DNA from: Anseongella ginsenosidimutans
Lineage (GTDB): Bacteria > Bacteroidota > Bacteroidia > Sphingobacteriales > Sphingobacteriaceae
Assembly (NCBI GenBank): GCA_029268045.1
Contig: JAJUHF010000001.1
Coordinates: forward strand, 62,001 to 126,000
Length of the DNA: 64,000 bases
Direction of reading: 5' to 3'
The notes under the pieces were generated by a model, which was not told where the DNA came from, searched no databases, and saw only the letters and a list, made by a program, of their open reading frames with translations. This document shows, one piece after another, positions 26,527-34,906 of this stretch (positions are counted from its first letter, which is position 1; each line of letters opens with the position of its first letter). Both the position numbers and the translations under genes were made by a program.

Positions 26527-27091
26527 AATCTTTCGCGCGTTCCGAATATTCTCCGGTGCGGGTATCTACCCTGACCTTATCGCCCTGATTGATAAACAGG
26601 GGCACTTTAATCTCCTTACCCGTTTCCAATGTGGCGTATTTCATCGCCCCGGAAGAGGTGTCCCCTTTCACAGCAGGCTCGGTATAGGTTACTTCCAGTT
26701 CCACATGCGAGGGCGCTTCGGCTGAAACGGGCTCTTCGTTCTCATCAAACGCCACCGTTACCTGCATTCCCTCCGCCAGGAACTGCGCAGCGTCTCCAAA
26801 AAGCGCTTTCGGCACGGGAATCTGCTCAAAGGAGTCGTTGTCCATGATCACGAAGCTATCGCCGTCATCGTACAGGTATTGGTAGTTTTTGGTCTCTACC
26901 CGGGCGATTTCCACCTCTTCATCCGGGCGGAAGCGGTATTCCGCGATCTTGCCTGTACGGACATTCCGCATTTTCGCCTGATAGAACGCCCTGAGGTTTC
27001 CGGGAGTCCGATGCACGTATTCGGTAACGACAACCAGTTCTCCGTTGAACCGCAGCATGTTCCCCGTTTTTACTTCCGATGCTTTTGCCAT
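26525..27091 (-). CDS. efp: Translation elongation factor P, variant loop
   Basis: The product from the ATG complement at 27089-27091 has 188 residues and the three beta domains of EF-P (MAKASEVKTGNMLRFNGEL; VELEVTYTEPAVKGDTSS; IKVPLFINQGDKVRVDTRTG). EF-P rescues ribosomes stalled at polyproline. The loop that normally carries a modified Lys (PGKGxAF in E. coli) reads PGNLRAF, with Asn32 at the tip and Arg34 two residues on. So it cannot be lysylated at the usual place. A longer frame start at 27115 is upstream but falls within the promoter area. A good promoter lies 22 bases upstream. Confidence 0.93.
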   Translation of the reverse strand: MAKASEVKTGNMLRFNGELVVVTEYVHRTPGNLRAFYQAKMRNVRTGKIAEYRFRPDEEVEIARVETKNYQYLYDDGDSFVIMDNDSFEQIPVPKALFGDAAQFLAEGMQVTVAFDENEEPVSAEAPSHVELEVTYTEPAVKGDTSSGAMKYATLETGKEIKVPLFINQGDKVRVDTRTGEYSERAKD

Positions 27092-27112
27092 TGCTATTGC
27101 GTTTAAGGAAGG

Positions 27113-27144
27113 CAAAGATAAAAAATGATACGAATCGGCCCAAA
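27113..27144 (-). promoter_or_regulatory. Promoter of efp, full -33/-7 consensus
   Basis: The minus strand reads TTTG (27144-27141), 20 bases, then TATCTTTG (27120-27113), a complete Bacteroidota promoter. The leader would be about 15 bases. It lies between the ABC ATPase stop and efp, so efp has its own promoter. Confidence 0.75.
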
Positions 27145-27163
27145 CCGGCTGTTCAGCCCGGTT

Positions 27164-27784
27164 TCAGGATTTGAAATCCGTAATGGAAATCTGCTCGGGG
27201 CAAAAGCGGTATTCGTGTGGCTGATTGGAACAAATCACCAGGGTACGGCCCGTTGCGAACCGTTCAACAAGGGCATGGTACCATTGGATCCCCTGCTCAT
27301 CGAAATTGGCTGTGGGCTCATCCAGGAGCAATAGCGGAGTATCCGAGCAGACGGCAAGGGCAAGCTTCAGACGTTGCTTCATTCCGGATGAAAAATGGCG
27401 GATCTGACGATGGCTGAATTGCCCGAAATTCAAAATGCGGGTAATCTCCTCTGCATCGAGCCCGGGAAGGTATTTTTTGAATCGAAAATGAAATTCAATG
27501 CTTTCACGGAGGGTGAACTCCTCCACCAGCTCCAGGTAGGGTGCGGCCATGGAAAGATGCTCAAATACATCTTCCGTGGCAAGGGTCCCGTTTCCGAGCC
27601 GGTAAACCACCCTGCCCTCGGAAGGGGTCAGGCTGCCGGCAAGCACCTGCAGGAAAGTGGATTTCCCTGAACCATTGGGACCCAGCACCGCGTAACGGCT
27701 TCCTTCCCGGATCCGGAAATCCATGTTCCGGAATATCCAATCCCGATTAAAGCGTCGGCCCAGCTTATGTAATTCAATTTCCAT
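27164..27784 (-). CDS. Stand-alone ABC transporter ATP-binding protein
   Basis: The 206-residue protein has Walker A GPNGSGKST (35-43), the signature region FSSGMKQRLKLALAV and Walker B LLLLDEPTANFDEQG. It is short and resembles CcmA-like or ABC-2-type ATPases. No permease gene is next to it. It follows lpxA with a 26-base gap in the lipid A cluster, which may point to an envelope role, but the partner is unknown. Confidence 0.88.
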   Translation of the reverse strand: MEIELHKLGRRFNRDWIFRNMDFRIREGSRYAVLGPNGSGKSTFLQVLAGSLTPSEGRVVYRLGNGTLATEDVFEHLSMAAPYLELVEEFTLRESIEFHFRFKKYLPGLDAEEITRILNFGQFSHRQIRHFSSGMKQRLKLALAVCSDTPLLLLDEPTANFDEQGIQWYHALVERFATGRTLVICSNQPHEYRFCPEQISITDFKS

Positions 27785-27810
27785 GCTCCATCGCCGGCTG
27801 CCTGTCGGTT

Positions 27811-28590
27811 CTATTGGAAAAAGCCTTTCATGATCCCCCGGTTTGAATTGCGGACGAAATTTACGATTTCGTCCCTTTCCTCGGTGGGTTCGATTTCGGC
27901 CTCGATGATATCCAGGGCTTTGGACGTATTGTTATGCTTGACAAACAGCAAACGGTAGATTTCCTGAATGTGATTGATCTTTTCGGATGAAAAACCCCGG
28001 CGCCGGAGTCCAACGGAATTAATCCCTACATACGATAAGGGTTCCCGCGCTCCTTTGGTATAGGGCGGCACGTCTTTCCTGACCAGAGACCCCCCAGAAA
28101 GAATGACATGGGCGCCGATGTTCACAAACTGGTGTACCGCGGTAAGGCCGCTTAAAATGGCCCAGTCGCCGATGGTGATGTGACCCGCCAGGGCGGTGGC
28201 GTTCCCCAGAATAACCCGGTCGCCCAGGATGCAGTCGTGCGCCACATGCGCGTAGGCCATGATCAAACAGTCTTTCCCTATTTTGGTATACCCCAATGCC
28301 TTGGTGCCCCGGTTTACCGTCGCGCATTCCCGGATAGTGGATCCATCGCCGATGTAAACGACCGTATCCTCCCCTTCGAATTTGAGATCCTGGGGGATGG
28401 CGGAGATGACCGCGCCCGGAAATATGCGGCAGTTTTTCCCGATCCGTGCGCCGTCCATGATGGTCACATTGGACCCAATCCAGGTCCCTTCCCCGATTTC
28501 CACGTTCTTATGGATGGTCGCGAACGGCTCAATCACCACATTGTCGGCAATTTTTGCCTGTGGGTGAACGTAAGCAAGCGGTTGTATCAT
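27811..28590 (-). CDS. lpxA: Acyl-ACP-UDP-N-acetylglucosamine O-acyltransferase
   Basis: The 259-residue protein is a left-handed beta-helix made of hexapeptide repeats (IGEGTWIGSNVTI, IGKNCRIFPGAVIS). The catalytic His is in MAYAHVAHDC (about His118). It adds the first acyl chain to UDP-GlcNAc in lipid A synthesis. Its start overlaps the lpxC-fabZ stop by 4 bases. Confidence 0.95.
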   Translation of the reverse strand: MIQPLAYVHPQAKIADNVVIEPFATIHKNVEIGEGTWIGSNVTIMDGARIGKNCRIFPGAVISAIPQDLKFEGEDTVVYIGDGSTIRECATVNRGTKALGYTKIGKDCLIMAYAHVAHDCILGDRVILGNATALAGHITIGDWAILSGLTAVHQFVNIGAHVILSGGSLVRKDVPPYTKGAREPLSYVGINSVGLRRRGFSSEKINHIQEIYRLLFVKHNNTSKALDIIEAEIEPTEERDEIVNFVRNSNRGIMKGFFQ

Positions 28591-29987
28591 ACGTCTTTCT
28601 TTCTAACTATCTGCGCCATCATTTCCGACTCCATCACAATGCGCTCCCCTACATAGGCCACGCCTTTCATCTGGCAGATCCCGCGCCGGATTGGAGCCAG
28701 GAGGTCGCACCGGATCACCAGTGTGTCCCCCGGAAATACCATATCGCGGAAACGGGTATTGTCTATTTTTAGAAAATAGGTCCAGTAATTATGGGGGTCC
28801 GGAACCGTGTTCAATACCAGAATCCCACCGGTCTGCGCCATGGCTTCCACCTGCAATACCCCGGGCATGACCGGATTGCCCGGAAAATGTCCCTGGAAGA
28901 AATCCTCGTTCATGGTCACGTTCTTTAGGCCCACCACATGGGTATTGCTCATCTCCAGAATCTTGTCGATTAGCAGGAAAGGAGGCCGGTGCGGAAGCAT
29001 GCCCATGATCTGATTCACATCGAAGAGCGGCTTGGCTGTCGGGTTATAATTCGGTATCCGTTTTTTGGTCCGGTCCTTCCGGATAAGGGCCTTTATTTTC
29101 TTGGCAAAGGCAACGTTGGCCGCGTGGCCGGGTCTGGCTGCCATGATGTGGGCCTTCAACGGCACCCCCACCAGGGCCAGGTCGCCCACCACATCCAGCA
29201 GTTTATGCCTTGCAGGTTCATTCTGATGGCGTAAACGGATGTTATTCAGAATACCTTCCTTCGCCACCGAGATCTTCTCGCGGTTGAAAAGTTTGGCCAG
29301 ACGCGCCAGTTCGGTTTCGCTCACCTCCTTGTCCACCACCACAATGGCGTTGTTCAGGTCTCCCCCCCGGATCAGATTATTGTTCAGAAGCATTTCCAGT
29401 TCATGGAGAAAACAGAAGGTCCGTGAGGAGGCGATCTCCTTGTTGAACTCGGAAATGTGCATGATACTGGCATGTTGGCTGCCCAGCACCTGGGAATTGT
29501 AATCCACCATGACCGTTACCCGGTAATCGTCCTGAGGCATGGCCACCATTTCAACCTTGCGGTCGGGTTCGGCATAATGAACGTTCTGGGGCAGCGTATA
29601 ATATTCGCGGTCGGCTTTCTGTTCCTTTCTTCCGGCCTTTTCAATGGATTCAACGAATACAATGGAGCTACCGTCCATGATCGGTGTTTCCGGTCCGTCC
29701 AATTCAATCAGCACATTATCCACTTCACAGCCCATCAAGGCCGCCAGCACATGCTCCACGGTGCTTACACTGGCGTCGTTCTGCGAGAGGGTGGTGCCCC
29801 GGGACGTATCTGTTACATTATCGACATCCGCATCAATCAACGGACTTCCCGGCAGGTCTACCCGTTGGAATTTGTAGCCATGGTTTTCAGGAGCCGGCCG
29901 GAAGGTCATGTTGACCTCTCTGCCAGTATGCAGGCCCACGCCAGATACGGTTACCGGAAACTTAATAGTATGCTGCTTTACATTCAT
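28587..29987 (-). CDS. lpxC-fabZ: Fused UDP-3-O-acyl-GlcNAc deacetylase / 3-hydroxyacyl-ACP dehydratase (LpxC-FabZ)
   Basis: From the ATG complement at 29985-29987 the product has 466 residues. Residues 1 to about 300 are LpxC, with TVSGVGLHTGREVNM, the zinc-site STVEHVLAALMG and SRTFCFLHELE. Residues 320-466 are FabZ, with MLPHRPPFLLIDKI and FQGHFPGNPVMPGVLQVEAMAQ, which hold the catalytic His and Glu. LpxC commits the pathway to lipid A and FabZ serves fatty acid synthesis, so one protein draws on the same hydroxyacyl-ACP pool in two directions. The fusion is common in Bacteroidota. A longer frame to 30092 has no family support. Confidence 0.95.
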   Translation of the reverse strand: MNVKQHTIKFPVTVSGVGLHTGREVNMTFRPAPENHGYKFQRVDLPGSPLIDADVDNVTDTSRGTTLSQNDASVSTVEHVLAALMGCEVDNVLIELDGPETPIMDGSSIVFVESIEKAGRKEQKADREYYTLPQNVHYAEPDRKVEMVAMPQDDYRVTVMVDYNSQVLGSQHASIMHISEFNKEIASSRTFCFLHELEMLLNNNLIRGGDLNNAIVVVDKEVSETELARLAKLFNREKISVAKEGILNNIRLRHQNEPARHKLLDVVGDLALVGVPLKAHIMAARPGHAANVAFAKKIKALIRKDRTKKRIPNYNPTAKPLFDVNQIMGMLPHRPPFLLIDKILEMSNTHVVGLKNVTMNEDFFQGHFPGNPVMPGVLQVEAMAQTGGILVLNTVPDPHNYWTYFLKIDNTRFRDMVFPGDTLVIRCDLLAPIRRGICQMKGVAYVGERIVMESEMMAQIVRKKDV

Positions 29988-30134
29988 CACCGAAATAAGG
30001 TTTGATCCTTTTGCGTCACGCCGATCTCCGCAAAGCCCGCCTGGGATGCAATTGACGGAGTAAAGAGACCTGTGACGAAAAATTTTCGCCAAATATCAGA
30101 ATATCTGGAAAAGATACGAAATGTTTAATGCTTT

Positions 30135-31190
30135 TTACGCTTCTCCGTCGCTTTCACCGCCGGTTTGTTGCCGGAGTTGTTTTTCAAGTTGGGTAATCTT
30201 ATTTTCCAGTTCGGGCAGTCTTCTGTAAACGGCCTGGATCCGGAGCGATTCCCGGAAACCCAGCGCAGGCGACCCGTTCCACTGCTTTCCTTCCTCGGTG
30301 ATCGATTTGGAGACACCTGATTTGGCATTGATCTGCGTTCCCTTTGCCAGGGAGATATGGCCCACAACCCCTACCTGGCCGCCGATGACCGAGTTTTCAC
30401 CGATTTTGGTGCTCCCGGAAATGCCGGTCTGCGAAGCAATCACCGTATTTTTGCCAATTTCCACATTGTGGGCTATTTGAATCAGGTTATCCAGTTTCAC
30501 CCCTTGCTTTATGACGGTGGACCCCATGGTAGCCCGGTCTATTGAATTGTTGGAGCCGATTTCCACGTCATCCCCGATTACCACGTTCCCGATCTGGCTG
30601 ATCTTCGAATAAGACCCGTCTGCCTGGGGCGCAAAACCGAAGCCATCACTGCCAATGACGGTGCTGGAATGAATGATCACCCGCTTACCGATCAGGCAAT
30701 CGGAATAAATCTTTACACCCGCGTACAACACGGAATCGTCGCCCACCACGCAATTGTCGCCAATATATACCTGCGGAAATACTTTCACATTGTTTCCCAG
30801 CCGGACGTTTTGCCCAATGTAGGAGAACGCTCCGATATAGCAATTTTCACCGATCTCGGCGGAAGGGCTTACAAAACAGGGCTCTTCACGGCCCGTTTTA
30901 TTCAATTTGCTGCTGCTATACATTTCCAGCAGGACCGAGAATGCGCTGTAAGGATCGCTGACCCGGATGAGTGTACTTTCAACCGGCTTTTCCAGCAACA
31001 AGTCCTTGCTGACGATCACAATGGACGCTTTGGTAGTATAGAGGAACGAAGCGTATTTCGGGTTCGCCACAAAGGTAAGCGCTCCCTCCTGCGCGTCCTC
31101 AATTTTTGAAACGGCGGACACCACGGCCTCAGGATTGCCTTCGACAGCCCCGTTCAGTAGTTTTCCAAGTTCAGCCGCGGTAAATTTCAT
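30135..31190 (-). CDS. lpxD: UDP-3-O-(3-hydroxyacyl)glucosamine N-acyltransferase
   Basis: The 351-residue protein has an N-terminal uridine-binding domain (MKFTAAELGKLLNG, ALTFVANPKYASFL) and then a hexapeptide-repeat beta-helix (IGENCYIGAFSYIGQ) with the catalytic region QIAHNVEIGKNT. It adds the N-linked acyl chain in lipid A synthesis. The basic and glutamine-rich tail (LENKITQLEKQLRQQ) looks like a short coiled coil. A 147-base gap to lpxC-fabZ holds nothing recognisable. Confidence 0.95.
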   Translation of the reverse strand: MKFTAAELGKLLNGAVEGNPEAVVSAVSKIEDAQEGALTFVANPKYASFLYTTKASIVIVSKDLLLEKPVESTLIRVSDPYSAFSVLLEMYSSSKLNKTGREEPCFVSPSAEIGENCYIGAFSYIGQNVRLGNNVKVFPQVYIGDNCVVGDDSVLYAGVKIYSDCLIGKRVIIHSSTVIGSDGFGFAPQADGSYSKISQIGNVVIGDDVEIGSNNSIDRATMGSTVIKQGVKLDNLIQIAHNVEIGKNTVIASQTGISGSTKIGENSVIGGQVGVVGHISLAKGTQINAKSGVSKSITEEGKQWNGSPALGFRESLRIQAVYRRLPELENKITQLEKQLRQQTGGESDGEA

Positions 31191-31231
31191 TGAAGTATTA
31201 TTTGTGCTTGTGTTTGAATACGCGTATCGTA

Positions 31232-31264
31232 CAAAGGTGAATATTTTTTAAGGAAAAATACAAA
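31232..31264 (-). promoter_or_regulatory. Candidate promoter of the lpxD-lpxC/fabZ-lpxA cluster
   Basis: On the minus strand TTTG (31264-31261) is followed after 21 bases by CACCTTTG (31239-31232), one mismatch from TAnnTTTG. It lies between the HD gene stop and the lpxD start. Confidence 0.45.
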
Positions 31265-31273
31265 TTTGCGCCA

Positions 31274-32512
31274 TCAGCCGGTAAATAATTGCTTCGGGTA
31301 ACAACAGTAATGTTTTTCAACCGGTTTGCTAAGCGCCTTGATATTGAAATTATCCGAAGCATCGGTAATGTCCGCAAGGCTGCCGTCTTTTATGAGAATA
31401 TCGATATTTTCCGAAGTTTCCCGATAAGCGCTGTTTCTTAGTTTTCCCCGAAAAACAAGCCACTCGGTTTCCGGTCCGGACAGGTCCATTGTCTTTGCAC
31501 AAGCCCGACGCAATTCAGCAATCCGCTGCTTGGAGGGCATGCTTTTCTGTATTTCAATCCGGAGCAATTGCCGGTTGATCAAGCCGCCGCAAAGGAAAGA
31601 CAGTACCCGGTCGGGATGTTGGGCCCAGGCTTTGACGCTCACGGTGATGTCGTGATCATCTAGCTGCAGAAAGGCATCGAGGTATTGGGGATCGGAAAGA
31701 AACTCCTCCCGGGAAACCCGGTGATGAAGAAAAAAACCGAAAGCGGATGTACTGAATAAGGACTCCCCTTCCAAAGCGAGCTTGCGGGCCCGATGCAGCG
31801 CCTTGATCAGCATTTGCTCAGCGACCACCACGGTTTTATGCAGATAAACCTGCCAATACATCAGCCGCCGAGCCACCAGGAATTTCTCGATGGAGTAAAT
31901 CCCTTTTTCCTCCACCACGAGCTGATCGTCTTTCACATTGAGCATCTTGATGATCCGGTCAAAACCGATCACACCTTCCGACACCCCGGAATAAAAACTG
32001 TCCCGGTTCAGATAGTCCATCCGGTCCATATCCAGTTGGCCGGAGACCAGTTGATGCAGAAATTTCTTTTTATGCGTTCCTTTAAAGATGCGGATTGCTA
32101 ATGATAAGCGGCCCCCGAACTCCTCGTTGAGCCGATCCATAATATGGGCAGAAATATCCTCATGTGAGACCCCCTCCACAATCGTATGCTCCAGGGCATG
32201 CGAAAACGGCCCGTGTCCGGCATCATGCAGCAGAATGGCAATGGCCGCCGCTTCGGCCTCCTCTTCGGTGATACGGTGTCCTTTCCCCCGCAGGGTTTCC
32301 AGGGCCATGCACATCAGGTGCATCGCCCCCAGTGCATGATGAAGGCGCGTATGAAGCGCCCCGGGATAGACCAGGTGAGCCAGCGCCATTTGTTTGATCC
32401 TTCGCAGACGCTGCAGGTAGGGATGGGACAGCAGGTCAAAAATGATATCGTACGGAATACTGATGAATCCGTAAACCGGATCGTTGATTATTTTTTTCTT
32501 GTTCTGTGTCAC
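31274..32512 (-). CDS. HD-domain phosphohydrolase (dGTPase/SAMHD1-like)
   Basis: The start is probably the GTG at 32512 (VTQNKKKIINDPVYGFI); a TTG at 32533 is also in frame. The product of about 412 residues has the HD metal motifs HTRLHHALG and LLHDAGHGPFSHALEH, then QLDMDRMDYLNRDSFYSG. These fit the group of HD hydrolases related to dGTP triphosphohydrolases. The real substrate is not known. It precedes lpxD in the same direction, a common arrangement in Bacteroidota, and is divergent from porX by 55 bases. Confidence 0.87.
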   Translation of the reverse strand: MTQNKKKIINDPVYGFISIPYDIIFDLLSHPYLQRLRRIKQMALAHLVYPGALHTRLHHALGAMHLMCMALETLRGKGHRITEEEAEAAAIAILLHDAGHGPFSHALEHTIVEGVSHEDISAHIMDRLNEEFGGRLSLAIRIFKGTHKKKFLHQLVSGQLDMDRMDYLNRDSFYSGVSEGVIGFDRIIKMLNVKDDQLVVEEKGIYSIEKFLVARRLMYWQVYLHKTVVVAEQMLIKALHRARKLALEGESLFSTSAFGFFLHHRVSREEFLSDPQYLDAFLQLDDHDITVSVKAWAQHPDRVLSFLCGGLINRQLLRIEIQKSMPSKQRIAELRRACAKTMDLSGPETEWLVFRGKLRNSAYRETSENIDILIKDGSLADITDASDNFNIKALSKPVEKHYCCYPKQLFTG

Positions 32513-32567
32513 ATTCGGACCTATTGGCAGCAAATTTGTTAAAATAAATCAGAAATAAAATAGTAAC

Positions 32568-34115
32568 ATGCAGGAAACAACGATTTTATGGGCCGACGAC
32601 GAGATCGACCTGTTAAAACCCCATATACTTTTTCTGAACGACAAAGGATATACCGTAAAAACCGTAACCAATGGAAGCGATGCGCTTGATGCCATAAAGA
32701 CCGACTACTTCGACCTCATCTTTCTGGATGAAAACATGCCGGGACTCACCGGCCTGGAGACCCTGGCCGAAGTAAAGAACATCAAGGCCGACCTCCCGGT
32801 GGTTCTAATCACAAAGAACGAAGAGGAACCGGTGATGGAAGACGCCATTGGCGCTCAGATTGACGATTACCTGATTAAACCGGTAAACCCGAAACAGGTT
32901 TTACTGACGATCAAACGCATCCTGGATAATAAGCGGCTGATTACGGCGAAAACCACCTCCGCCTACCAGCAGGACTTTATGAACCTGGGATTGACGCTGA
33001 ATGACAACCTGTCGTTCGAAGAATGGGTAGACGTATACAAGAAACTGGTATACTGGGAATTGCAGCTTGAACGTCTGGATGACACCGGCATGCTCGAAAT
33101 CCTGACCCAGCAGAAGGCGGAAGCCAACATGCAATTTTCGAAATTCGTGGAAAGGAATTACCTGAAATGGGTCCAGAATCCCGGCGAGGCACCGGTTATG
33201 TCACACAACCTACTGGGCTCCAAAGTATTTCCTCTTCTGGACGACATACCTACCTTTTTTGTGCTGATCGATAACCTGCGATACGACCAGTGGAAGGTAA
33301 TTCAGCCGATAGTATCCGAATACTTCCGTTTCGAATCGGAAGAATGCTATTACAGTATTCTGCCCACCGCGACGCAATATGCTCGAAATGCGATTTTTTC
33401 CGGCCTGATGCCGCTGGATATGGAAAAGCAGTACCCCAATATCTGGCAGAACGACGAAGACGAAGGGGGAAAGAATATGTTTGAGGAGGATTTTCTTTAC
33501 TCGCACATCCAGCGTCTCCGCAAGTCAATCAAATTCAGCTATACCAAAGTACTCAATTACGATGCCGGCCGTGAAATGATGGAGAATGTTCACAACAACC
33601 TGGGGAATTCCTTTAACGCGATCGTCTATAATTTCGTGGACACGCTCTCCCACGCCCGGACGGAAATGGAGATCCTGAAGGAACTTGCTTCGGATGAGGC
33701 GGCCTACCGGTCCCTCACCCTTTCATGGTTTGAACATTCCCCGCTTTTCGATGCGCTCAAACGCATTGCAGACAAAAAAGTACGACTCATCATTACGACC
33801 GACCACGGGACCATCCGGGTAAAAACACCCAGCAAAGTGATCGGCGACCGCAATACCAACACCAACCTGAGATACAAGACCGGCAAGAATCTCGCCTTCG
33901 AAGCAAAGGATGTCATGCATATTCGGAATCCGCATGAAGCGCTGCTGCCCCGCCAGCATGTCAGTTCAAGTTACATTTTTGCCAAGGAAGATGAGTATTT
34001 TGTATATCAGAACAATTACAACCAGTTTGTTCAATATTATCTGAACACATTCCAGCATGGGGGCATTTCCCTGGAGGAAATGATCATTCCATTCGCTGTT
34101 TTTACCAGCAAATAG
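32568..34115 (+). CDS. porX: PorX: response regulator with PglZ/alkaline-phosphatase-like output domain
   Basis: The 515-residue protein has a receiver domain at 1-120 with acidic residues Asp10/Asp11, phospho-acceptor Asp54 (IFLDENMPG) and Lys in YLIKPVNPK. The rest is a PglZ-type alkaline phosphatase fold with PTFFVLIDNLRYDQW, SILPTATQYARNAIFSG, NFVDTLSHAR and TTDHGTIRV, which supply metal ligands. PorX controls type IX secretion in Porphyromonas with the kinase PorY, and its effector domain hydrolyses a nucleotide second messenger in some species. PorY is not in this window. The 102-bp repeats follow at once. Confidence 0.93.
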   Translation: MQETTILWADDEIDLLKPHILFLNDKGYTVKTVTNGSDALDAIKTDYFDLIFLDENMPGLTGLETLAEVKNIKADLPVVLITKNEEEPVMEDAIGAQIDDYLIKPVNPKQVLLTIKRILDNKRLITAKTTSAYQQDFMNLGLTLNDNLSFEEWVDVYKKLVYWELQLERLDDTGMLEILTQQKAEANMQFSKFVERNYLKWVQNPGEAPVMSHNLLGSKVFPLLDDIPTFFVLIDNLRYDQWKVIQPIVSEYFRFESEECYYSILPTATQYARNAIFSGLMPLDMEKQYPNIWQNDEDEGGKNMFEEDFLYSHIQRLRKSIKFSYTKVLNYDAGREMMENVHNNLGNSFNAIVYNFVDTLSHARTEMEILKELASDEAAYRSLTLSWFEHSPLFDALKRIADKKVRLIITTDHGTIRVKTPSKVIGDRNTNTNLRYKTGKNLAFEAKDVMHIRNPHEALLPRQHVSSSYIFAKEDEYFVYQNNYNQFVQYYLNTFQHGGISLEEMIIPFAVFTSK

Positions 34116-34140
34116 ACCAAGGCTTCTTCGCCTAGATCCC

Positions 34141-34458
34141 CTTTCCCGTTTTTGGGGCAGCCGGACGAAGCGACATTTTGATTTGGGAGGGCGGGCGCAA
34201 AGCACCCGGGATCCCCCCAAATCGCTTGAGCGAGTACGACCCCTTTCCCGTTTTTGGGGCAGCCGGACGAAGCGACATGTTGATTTGGAAGGGCGGGCGC
34301 AAAGCGCCGGGATCCCCCCAAATCGCTTGAGCGAGTACGACCTCCTTTCCCGTTTTTGGGGCAGCCGGACGAAGCGACATTTTGATTTGGGAGGGCGGGC
34401 GCAAAGCGCCCGGGATCCCCCCAAATCGCTTGAGCGAGTACGGCTGCCCCAAAAACCG
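34141..34458. repeat. Three tandem 102-base repeats plus a terminal inverted partial copy
   Basis: The units begin at 34141, 34243 and 34345 with exact 102-base spacing and only a few differences (for example GCACCC/GCGCCGG/GCGCCC in the middle). Each unit is itself largely palindromic: GATTTGGG pairs with CCCAAATC around an inner CGGGCGC-AAA-GCGCCCG hairpin (weakened in units 1 and 2). The unit head CCGTTTTTGGGGCAGCCG returns inverted at 34441-34458 with one mismatch. The array fills the porX-tsaE gap. Because 102 is divisible by 3, spurious repeat ORFs cross it on both strands. Confidence 0.95.
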
Positions 34459-34470
34459 TATTTTTACCCC

Positions 34471-34896
34471 ATGCAAACCCTCCAACTCGAATGCAATACC
34501 CTCGATGAATTGCCCCGGTGCGCCCGTGAGCTTCTGAAATTTGCCGGAGATCAACGCATTATGTTGTTTTACGGAGAAATGGGTGCAGGAAAAACCACCC
34601 TGATCCGGTCCATCTGCCAGGAACTTAGAGTAACGGGGCCGGTTTCCAGCCCCACATTCGCATTGGTCAATGAGTACGACAGCCCGGCCGGACCCGTTTT
34701 TCATTTTGATTGCTACCGCCTGAAAAACGAGCAGGAAGCCTACGACATCGGGATGGAAGAATATTTCGACAGTGGCTGCTACTGCCTGGTGGAGTGGCCT
34801 GAAAAAATAGAAGGCCTGCTCCCTGAACAGCATATTAAGATAGTATTGACGTCCGACAAAAATTTACGGAAGATAAAACTCCGGAATTTTACGTAA
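34471..34896 (+). CDS. tsaE: tRNA threonylcarbamoyladenosine biosynthesis ATPase TsaE
   Basis: The real start is the ATG at 34471 (MQTLQLECNTLDELPRCA), giving 141 residues; the long frame from 34183 runs through the repeats. Walker A is GEMGAGKTT near residues 36-44, followed by the family stretch GPVSSPTFALVNEYD, the FHFDCYRLKN motif and CLVEWPEKIEGLLP. TsaE supports the TsaB-TsaD complex in making t6A at tRNA position 37. Only 12 bases separate the array from the start, so its promoter may be within the repeats. Confidence 0.94.
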   Translation: MQTLQLECNTLDELPRCARELLKFAGDQRIMLFYGEMGAGKTTLIRSICQELRVTGPVSSPTFALVNEYDSPAGPVFHFDCYRLKNEQEAYDIGMEEYFDSGCYCLVEWPEKIEGLLPEQHIKIVLTSDKNLRKIKLRNFT

Positions 34897-34906
34897 ATTG
34901 CGTGCT

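Noticed and set aside
33966-34424. Repeat-bearing ORFs on the minus strand (and 34037-34321, 34132-34833) with a 34-residue period
   Set aside because: They exist because the DNA repeat length, 102, is divisible by 3. They show no family similarity and overlap porX or tsaE coding sequence.
34141-34442. CRISPR array
   Set aside because: The units are directly adjacent 102-base repeats with no unique spacers, and no cas genes are present.
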